A DNA stretch of 6,704 bases from an uncultured bacterium (GTDB lineage: Bacteria > Planctomycetota > UBA1135 > GCA-002686595), in contig CAJXRJ010000426.1 in assembly GCA_913058555.1 (NCBI GenBank), forward strand, positions 1 to 6,704. Direction: 5' to 3'. The number at the start of each line of letters is the position of its first letter. The stretch's first letter is position 1. The notes beneath the pieces are model-generated. The model was not told where the DNA came from, searched no databases, and saw only the letters and a list, made by a program, of their open reading frames with translations. Positions 1 to 4,403 of this stretch are shown here, piece by piece. A program made the translations under genes and the position numbers.

Positions 1-35
1 AGTCTCGTGGGCTCGGAGATGTGTATAAGAGACAG
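1..35 (+). other. Nextera read-2 sequencing adapter (artefact)
   Basis: Bases 2-35 match the Illumina Nextera transposase read-2 adapter. The last 19 bases (17-35, AGATGTGTATAAGAGACAG) are the Tn5 mosaic end. Base 1 is an extra A. This is library-preparation sequence left on the contig end, not genome and not a natural transposon. Any reading frame starting inside it is artificial; the peptide containing MCIRDR is the usual mistranslation of this adapter. It also means that the first gene is cut at the adapter junction. Confidence 0.97.
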
Positions 36-37
36 GA

Positions 38-220
38 ATGACCCCGCGGGCCTTCGCGCGAAACGTCGAGGGTGCCCTGCCGGTGGCCCAGGGCCTGGAA
101 GAATCGGTTCTCGCTATGCTGAGGGCCGCCGCGGGACGGGGCCCCATCGCCCCCCCCGAACGGGCTGCGATCGTGGACCTTGCAAATCGCATTGCCGCTC
201 CACCGCCTCCGGAGATCTAG
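38..220 (+). CDS. C-terminal fragment of an unrecognised protein, 5' end cut by contig edge
   Basis: This frame is open from the adapter junction to a TAG stop at 218-220 and gives 60 residues. The frame is closed by TAA (26-28) inside the adapter, so nothing upstream can be recovered. The ATG at 38 lies two bases after the adapter and is probably an internal methionine codon, not the true start. The peptide is rich in alanine and arginine and looks helical (AFARNVEGALPVAQGLEESV, then PPERAAIVDLANRIA), ending in a proline run (APPPPEI). I see no signal peptide, membrane segment or motif that names a family. It might be the tail of a cytoplasmic protein. The 238 bp to the next gene argues against an operon with it. 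It could also be a chance open frame, since only 60 codons are visible. Confidence 0.5.
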   Translation: MTPRAFARNVEGALPVAQGLEESVLAMLRAAAGRGPIAPPERAAIVDLANRIAAPPPPEI

Positions 221-458
221 GACACGTCTCTCCTATAACGGGCCTTCCTTCTCCCGGCGCCCCCAGGGCGGAGCGTCTCGAAAAGGGGCGGCGCCCGACG
301 TGAAGAGGTATTGAGAGGTCGATCAGGCCTCGCTCATCGCGCTGACGTGTCATCCTAGCCAGCGATTCCCTGCCGGAAACGCCCCGCCTCCGCGTCCTCC
401 GGCGCCGACCGCGCTCCCAACGGGAAGTCGCGCGTCGCTCGCATGAATCCAATCCGCC
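221..458. other. Intergenic region between the partial gene and the PPC-repeat gene
   Basis: No gene is seen here. A weak inverted repeat, GGCGCC (256-261) with GGCGCC (290-295), can extend as CCC (262-264) against GGGG (285-288) with a bulged C and a loop of about 20 nt. It could be a terminator for the partial gene, but no T-tract follows. A short TGAC-GT-GTCA inverted repeat lies at 343-352, upstream of the next gene. No convincing -35/-10 pair was found; TTGAGA at 311-316 has no matching -10 about 17 bases downstream. Confidence 0.4.
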
Positions 459-1772
459 ATGAAACAGCTTCACTCCGTCCTCCTTGTTTTCTTCGCCGCG
501 GCCCTTTCCGCGATCGCATCTGCATCCCCCGCCATGTCGCCATGGGCACCGATCCAGTGCAGCGAGGACTCCTTCGAGGACAACGACTCCTGCGCGTCCG
601 CGCGCAACGTCACGGAGCCCTTCATCGCCACGGGACTTGCGGTCTACAAGACCGACCCCGACTACTTCGCCCTCACCGTCGCCCCCGGGGAAGAACTCAA
701 CGTCGACGTGCTGTTCAACCACAGCGTCGCTGACGTCGAGCTCTGGGTCTACAACCGCAACGGTGCCTGCGGGGGCATCTTCACGTACCTCTCGAACAGC
801 ACATCCAGCACCAACGACGAACACGTGTCGTGGACCAATACTGGCGGGAGCGCCATGGAGGTCGCCGTCAAGATCGAGGTGTTCCCCGGCTCCATCGCGA
901 CGTGCAACAACTACGACCTCTCGATCACAACCGCGCCGCCGTCGATGTCGTGCGACCCTGCGCTGAGCGACGATAGCCTGGAGGACAACGACACCTGCAG
1001 CAGCGCCGTGCCGCTCCCCACCGGCATGACCACCGGCCTTTGGGTTTCGCGGGACGATGGCGACTTCTACCGCGCCACGCTCCAGCCCGGTGAGACCCTG
1101 GACGCGCGTGTTCTGTTCACGGACAGCATCTCGGACATCGACCTCTTCCTCTACCGCCAGTCAGGTCCCTGCGGCGGTGGATTCAATAGCGGTGAGCTGG
1201 CCGCGGGCTTCACCCAAACGAACGACGAGCGGATCATCTGGTCGAACACCGGCGGATCTCCCATCGACGTCATCCTGCACGTGGACATCTTCGACTCCGA
1301 GTCGTGCAACAACTACGCGATGGACATCAGCTACGGCACGGGTGGCATCGGCTCGAATTACTGCCAGGCGAACGCGAACTCCACCGGCAACCTCGGGCTC
1401 ATGCGCGCGAACGGTAGCACGAGCATCGCAGCCAACAACATCGTCCTGAGCGCGACGCAGCTCCCAAACAACCAGTTCGGCCTGCTCATCAACAGCCTCT
1501 CGACCGGCTTCATCCCGAACTCCGGCGGAAGCTCGGGCAACCTCTGCCTGAGCGGCGCCATCGGACGCCACATGGGTCAGATCGCGGGCTCTGGCACGAA
1601 CGGCACGATCGAATTCCCGATCAACCTCCAGGCCATTCCGACCCCAAGCGGCCTCACCTCCGCCACCGCGGGACAGGACTGGAAGTTCCAAGCTTGGCAC
1701 CGGGACACCATCGGCGGCGGGACCGCGACGTCCAACCTGACGAACGGCATCCGCATCACGCTCACTCCCTGA
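459..1772 (+). CDS. Secreted protein with two PPC-like repeats and a C-terminal FQAWHRD domain
   Basis: The 437-residue product has a Sec signal peptide: K2 and H5, a hydrophobic core at about residues 7-21 (SVLLVFFAAALSAIA), and a likely signal-peptidase I site after ASA near residue 22. Two homologous modules follow, about residues 34-157 and 165-292. Each starts with a C-x(n)-[FL]-E-D-N-D-[ST]-C motif. They share D-x-D-[YF]-[FY], the strand pattern P-G-E-x-L, a C-G-G turn, W-[TS]-N-T-G-G, and a closing C-N-N-Y. The four cysteines (34/45/104/149 and 165/180/238/283) align and probably form disulfides. This resembles the bacterial pre-peptidase C-terminal (PPC) beta-sandwich, which usually sits beside secreted enzymes or binds surfaces; no enzyme domain is present here. 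Residues about 302-437 form a different domain with a cysteine pair (302, 363) and FQAWHRD at 410-416, shared with two other loci in this window. ATG 459 was chosen because the signal peptide starts there; there is no Shine-Dalgarno sequence. It probably acts outside the cytoplasm. Function is unknown; an adhesive or structural surface role is inference. Confidence 0.88.
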   Translation: MKQLHSVLLVFFAAALSAIASASPAMSPWAPIQCSEDSFEDNDSCASARNVTEPFIATGLAVYKTDPDYFALTVAPGEELNVDVLFNHSVADVELWVYNRNGACGGIFTYLSNSTSSTNDEHVSWTNTGGSAMEVAVKIEVFPGSIATCNNYDLSITTAPPSMSCDPALSDDSLEDNDTCSSAVPLPTGMTTGLWVSRDDGDFYRATLQPGETLDARVLFTDSISDIDLFLYRQSGPCGGGFNSGELAAGFTQTNDERIIWSNTGGSPIDVILHVDIFDSESCNNYAMDISYGTGGIGSNYCQANANSTGNLGLMRANGSTSIAANNIVLSATQLPNNQFGLLINSLSTGFIPNSGGSSGNLCLSGAIGRHMGQIAGSGTNGTIEFPINLQAIPTPSGLTSATAGQDWKFQAWHRDTIGGGTATSNLTNGIRITLTP

Positions 1773-1777
1773 GGCCG

Positions 1778-1807
1778 CGCGGGGCCCCAGTGAGTTGGGG
1801 CCCCGTG
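1778..1807. terminator. Strong hairpin between convergent genes, probable bidirectional terminator
   Basis: CGGGGCCCCA (1780-1789) and TGGGGCCCCG (1796-1805) form a perfect 10-bp stem around a 6-nt loop, GTGAGT. A G-T wobble (1779/1806) and a C-G pair (1778/1807) extend it. It starts a few bases after the TGA stop of the PPC-repeat gene and lies about 50 bases beyond the stop of hisS, which is transcribed toward it. No T-tract follows on either strand, so it is not a textbook intrinsic terminator, but position and stem strength fit transcript ending or 3'-end protection for both genes. Confidence 0.65.
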
Positions 1808-1858
1808 AATCAGAGACCGGCGTAACCGGCCCCGGGCATTCGGGACTCGGTCGCGGTG

Positions 1859-3193
1859 CTACACCCCGAGGAGCGCCCGAATCGCTGCGGGGGCGTCCTT
1901 GCGCCCATGATCCTGACCGGACTTTTGGACCAGGTCTTTGACCTGCACCGTCCCCGCGTCGAACTCGCGACTACCGGCGATAACGGCGACCCGGAATCCG
2001 CGGCGGTCCGCGTACTTGAGCTGAGCGCCGAGCTTGCGGGGTTCCGGATAGAGTTCGACCCCGAGCCCTGCGGCCCGCAACTCCATCGCCAGGGCCAGGT
2101 AGTCGCTGTCGCGCTCCTTCTCGAGCATCGGCATGAACACCGGGCACGGAGCCGAGGTCCCATCGACCATGCCCAGCTCCTCCATCGCGGCCAGGAGCCG
2201 ATCCACGCCGAGCGATGCGCCCACCCCGGGCAAGTGCTCCTTCGTGTAGAGGCCCGCCAGGTCGTCGTAGCGACCGCCGGAGCAGCAGCTGCCGATGCCG
2301 GGCAGGTCGTCGAGGAACGTCTCGAAGATCGTCCCCGTGTAGTAGTCGAGCCCGCGAGCGATGGAGAGGTCGAGGGCAAACCTCGCGGGGTCGGCGCCGG
2401 CGGCCTCGACGGACCGGAAGAGCTCCCGCAGGGACGCGATGCCAAGTGCACCGGCTTCGGAATCCCCTACGAGGGACTCGGCCTTCGCCAGCATCTCCCC
2501 CGTGGAGCCTTCGAGAGCTGAGAACTCGAGAACGGCCTGGGCTTCCTGCGCGGAAAGGCCCGCCCCCTCGATGAGTTCCTTCGCGACCTTCTCGGGACCG
2601 ATCTTGCCAAGCTTATCCAGGGCCCGCAGCACGTCCCCTTGGCGTTCCACCAGGCCCTGACTCTCGAGGACGCCGGAGAGCAGACGGCGATCGTTGATTC
2701 GGATGGTGAAGCGCTCGAAGCCCAGCTCACGGAAGAGGGAGTGGATCACGAGTGCCGACTCGATGTCGCTCGTCGGACTGACGGTGCCGATCGTGTCGAA
2801 GTCGCATTGGATGAACTCCCGGTAGCGGCCACGCTGAGCGTTCTCTCCGCGCCAGACAAGGCCCACGTGATAGCGCTTGAACGGGGTCCCGAGCTGGCCG
2901 ATGTGCTGGGCCGCAAAGCGCGCAAAGGGCACCGTGAGGTCAAACCGCAGGCCCACGTCGCGGCCTCCGTTGTCCTCGAAGCGGTACATCTGCTTGTCCG
3001 TTTCGGCCCCGCCTTTCCCCAGCAGGATCTCGGTGTACTCAAGCGCCGGCGTGTCGATCGGGCTGAAGCCGAACGACGAATACACCCGCTTCGCAGTGGC
3101 GATGAGTGCCTCCCGCGGGATCATCATCTGAGGCGGGAAGTCGCGGAACCCCTTGAGCGTTCGGGGCTGGATCAGGTTGGGCTTGGTCGACAT
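1859..3193 (-). CDS. hisS: Histidyl-tRNA synthetase (histidine--tRNA ligase)
   Basis: This class II aminoacyl-tRNA synthetase (444 residues) joins histidine to tRNA-His using ATP, in the cytoplasm. The N-terminal LKGFRDFPP (13-21) is typical. The motif 1 region lies around FSPIDTPALEYTEILLGKGG (43-62). RFDLTVPFAR (83-92) precedes motif 2, seen as the R-[YH]-x-V-x-x-V-W-R-G-E-N segment running to GRYREFIQCDFD (107-133). The histidine-specific motif is ARGLDYYTGTIFE (279-291), and GGRYDDL (307-312) with GASLGVDRL (325-333) covers motif 3. A C-terminal anticodon-binding domain starts near residue 350. The RFDLTVP and YREFIQCDFD wording is the eukaryote-like HisRS type, not the E. coli type (which reads REGTAG and RPQKGRYRQFHQLG). 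The length fits the family and no key motif is missing. ATG 3193 sits just before the first conserved segment; no Shine-Dalgarno sequence precedes it. The stop is TAG. Its neighbours are unrelated secreted-protein genes, so it is probably transcribed alone. Confidence 0.97.
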   Translation of the reverse strand: MSTKPNLIQPRTLKGFRDFPPQMMIPREALIATAKRVYSSFGFSPIDTPALEYTEILLGKGGAETDKQMYRFEDNGGRDVGLRFDLTVPFARFAAQHIGQLGTPFKRYHVGLVWRGENAQRGRYREFIQCDFDTIGTVSPTSDIESALVIHSLFRELGFERFTIRINDRRLLSGVLESQGLVERQGDVLRALDKLGKIGPEKVAKELIEGAGLSAQEAQAVLEFSALEGSTGEMLAKAESLVGDSEAGALGIASLRELFRSVEAAGADPARFALDLSIARGLDYYTGTIFETFLDDLPGIGSCCSGGRYDDLAGLYTKEHLPGVGASLGVDRLLAAMEELGMVDGTSAPCPVFMPMLEKERDSDYLALAMELRAAGLGVELYPEPRKLGAQLKYADRRGFRVAVIAGSREFDAGTVQVKDLVQKSGQDHGRKDAPAAIRALLGV

Positions 3194-3212
3194 GGTGGGC
3201 GGCGCGAAAGGA

Positions 3213-3286
3213 GAGATCCTACGGGCGCGGAAAAGACCCTATCCCCCGCCCCTGGAGATCCCAAACGAGAACGCGGCAGAGATCCC
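3213..3286. repeat. Three direct copies of GAGATCC upstream of hisS
   Basis: GAGATCC occurs at 3213-3219, 3255-3261 and 3279-3285; the last two extend to GAGATCCC. The copies start 20, 62 and 86 bases upstream of the hisS ATG, in the region expected to hold its promoter and leader. They could be binding sites for a regulator or elements of the untranslated leader. The motif is short and the spacing (42 and 24 bases) is irregular, so chance is possible. Confidence 0.35.
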
Positions 3287-3342
3287 TTCGAAACTGGCGT
3301 CATAGATTGTGCTCGGGGTGCAAGGAGGCGTTTGACTCGCAG

Positions 3343-3404
3343 GCACTTACGCCCGCGCCTGGCACAAGCAGGCCCACGGAGGGCGCAATTTCGCCCTAAG
3401 TGCA
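3343..3404. other. tRNA-shaped inverted-repeat cluster (structured element or chance)
   Basis: GCACTTA (3343-3349) pairs with TAAGTGC (3397-3403), a perfect 7-bp closing stem. Inside it are GCCTG (3357-3361) with CAGGC (3369-3373), a 5-bp stem with a 7-nt loop, and GGGCG (3381-3385) with CGCCC (3392-3396), a 5-bp stem with a 6-nt loop that abuts the closing stem. Read on the + strand, this is the outline of a tRNA lacking a D arm: acceptor, anticodon-like arm, T-like arm. It lacks the conserved T-loop bases, U33 and a CCA end, so it is not a normal tRNA gene. Read on the - strand it would lie in or near the hisS leader, about 150 bases before the start codon. It may be an RNA control element or coincidence in GC-rich DNA. 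Confidence 0.3.
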
Positions 3405-3524
3405 AGGGGCGACCAAGCCTCTACCCGGCACGGGCACAAATATGAAGGCCAACCCCGTAGGTTAATGAAGGCACCCTGGGGCCACCCCAGAATTGCGGTC
3501 CTTCAGCACACTACGCACGGCCTT

Positions 3525-4110
3525 TCACTCCACCGGCGCCCGGTCCCAGGGCGCGCATGTCACGCGGACGCCGTTCGAGAGCGCGAAGCCCGTGTCCGTC
3601 GTGTCGCGGTGCCAGAGCTGAAATCTGCGGGAGCTCCCCGCGATGACAGCGCCCGGGTACGCCGCCGGGAGATCGTTCGAGGTGATGGGGAAGCGCACTT
3701 CGCCGGACAGATCCGACGACCCAAGGTGCATGCGATGGAGCGGGTCCATGGGGCACAGCGTGTCGCCCCCGAGCGGCCTTTGCCCTGCGCGGCCCCCCAG
3801 TAGCAGGAGGGTTGCTTGTTTTGCCGGCGTGGCGCTGCCCAGGAGCGCCATGTCGCCGCGGGAGAGGCTCGTCGTCCCCGCGCAAGCGAGCTCTGTCATC
3901 GAGCCCGTCCAGTTGGCGGAGGAGCCGCAGTAGGCGGCGCCCGCGGTCAATTGGTTGATGAGCACGGTGCGGCCGGCGATGGGGTCGATGTCTCCATCCC
4001 CATCGAAGTCGATGAACCCAGCGACGCCGTTCTGCGTCGTAGAGGGTCACGGGTAACGTCGTCCCGACAGCGTTCGTGTTCTCGCAGCCCCCTCCGCCGC
4101 AGATCCCAAT
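3525..4110 (-). pseudogene. Frameshifted remnant of a secreted protein: calcium-loop segment plus divergent C-terminal WHRD domain
   Basis: Two - strand frames together make one sensible protein end. From 4110 the frame reads ICGGGGCENTNAVGTTLPVT and on to LYDA. Near 4035 the sense moves to another frame, which begins QNGVAGFIDFDGDGDIDPIA and runs to a TGA stop at 3525-3527. One extra or two missing bases at the join explain it. DFDGDGDID (3984-4010) is a calcium-binding loop like those of dockerin and thrombospondin type 3 repeats. The rest is a divergent copy of the C-terminal domain of the two intact secreted proteins: YCGSSANWTG, GTTSL, a TLC motif, then FQLWHRD (3603-3623) and SNGVRVT. 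Upstream, TGA at 4111-4113 closes the first frame; no signal peptide or start was found, so the 5' part is missing or further degraded. The nearest open start in the second frame is GTG 3965, which would omit the calcium loop. It is either a decaying gene or an assembly error in a real one. Confidence 0.7.
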
Positions 4111-4403
4111 TCATGGGCGGGGTGAGGCAGAGCCCGCGTGTCGTTCGCTGGGCCCTCCGGGGTCCAGCCGGCGCTCCGCTGTCTTCCGTACTCTTCTGGG
4201 GGATGGGGCGTAGTCGTCAACAGGAATCGCGGCGGGCGAGGTCGTCCGCGCGTACGCACTTGCGGACGGCGCCGCGGCGACGCGGGGCACCCCCCAGGGG
4301 CTTCTAAAATCGCGGCTGTCGCGCCTCACACCGACGCGCCTCGGCCACGGGTTCGCAGGACCCTCGGGGACGCTTCGACCCGGCGCCCAACATCCACTGA
4401 TCG
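4111..4403. other. Divergent intergenic region between the broken gene and the propeller gene
   Basis: No recognised gene is here. It may include decayed upstream parts of the broken - strand gene, since short frames run through it, but none gives a recognisable protein. CGTCCGC (4243-4249) and GCGGACG (4262-4268) form a 7-bp inverted repeat around a loop containing the palindrome GCGTACGC (4250-4257). A lone TAAAAT at 4305-4310, about 95 bases before the downstream start, resembles a -10 box, but the -35 position is G/C-rich, so a promoter call is weak. In-frame TGA 4398-4400 sits just before the next start codon. Confidence 0.4.

Larger units (their letters stand above)
3194..3524. other. 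Intergenic region upstream of hisS with repeats and inverted repeats
   Basis: About 330 bp with no credible gene on either strand. It holds three direct GAGATCC copies near the hisS start, a cluster of inverted repeats at 3343-3404 (entered separately), and a small hairpin, CTGGGG-CCA-CCCCAG, at 3476-3490, just downstream of the broken - strand gene. The last could act as a weak terminator for that gene but has no T-tract. On the - strand, TTGGGA and TAGGGT are separated by 17 bases roughly 50 bp upstream of the hisS start (about 3236-3264). This is only a poor match to a sigma-70 promoter. Confidence 0.5.

Noticed and set aside
17..35. A natural Tn5-type transposon end
   Set aside because: The 19-bp mosaic end is directly joined to the Nextera adapter tail at the very contig end, so it is a library artefact.
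7..303. A + strand open frame starting MGSEMCIRDR
   Set aside because: It begins inside the sequencing adapter; its first residues are translated adapter, and the rest is arginine/proline-rich out-of-frame sequence.
114..824. A 236-residue - strand open frame opposite the start of the PPC-repeat gene
   Set aside because: Low-complexity arginine/valine/glycine-rich shadow of a GC-rich gene that has a clear signal peptide and repeats on the other strand.
3343..3404. A true tRNA gene at the tRNA-shaped inverted repeat
   Set aside because: No D arm, no TTC-type T loop, C instead of T at position 33 on the + strand, and no CCA end; kept only as a possible structured element.
2639..3445. A 268-residue + strand open frame antisense to hisS
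   Set aside because: It mirrors hisS codons, is very rich in R, E and A with no motif, and hisS is certain on the other strand.
3194..3460. A T-box riboswitch controlling hisS
   Set aside because: No T-box AGGGUGGNACCGCG-like sequence and no terminator with T-run was found in the - strand leader.
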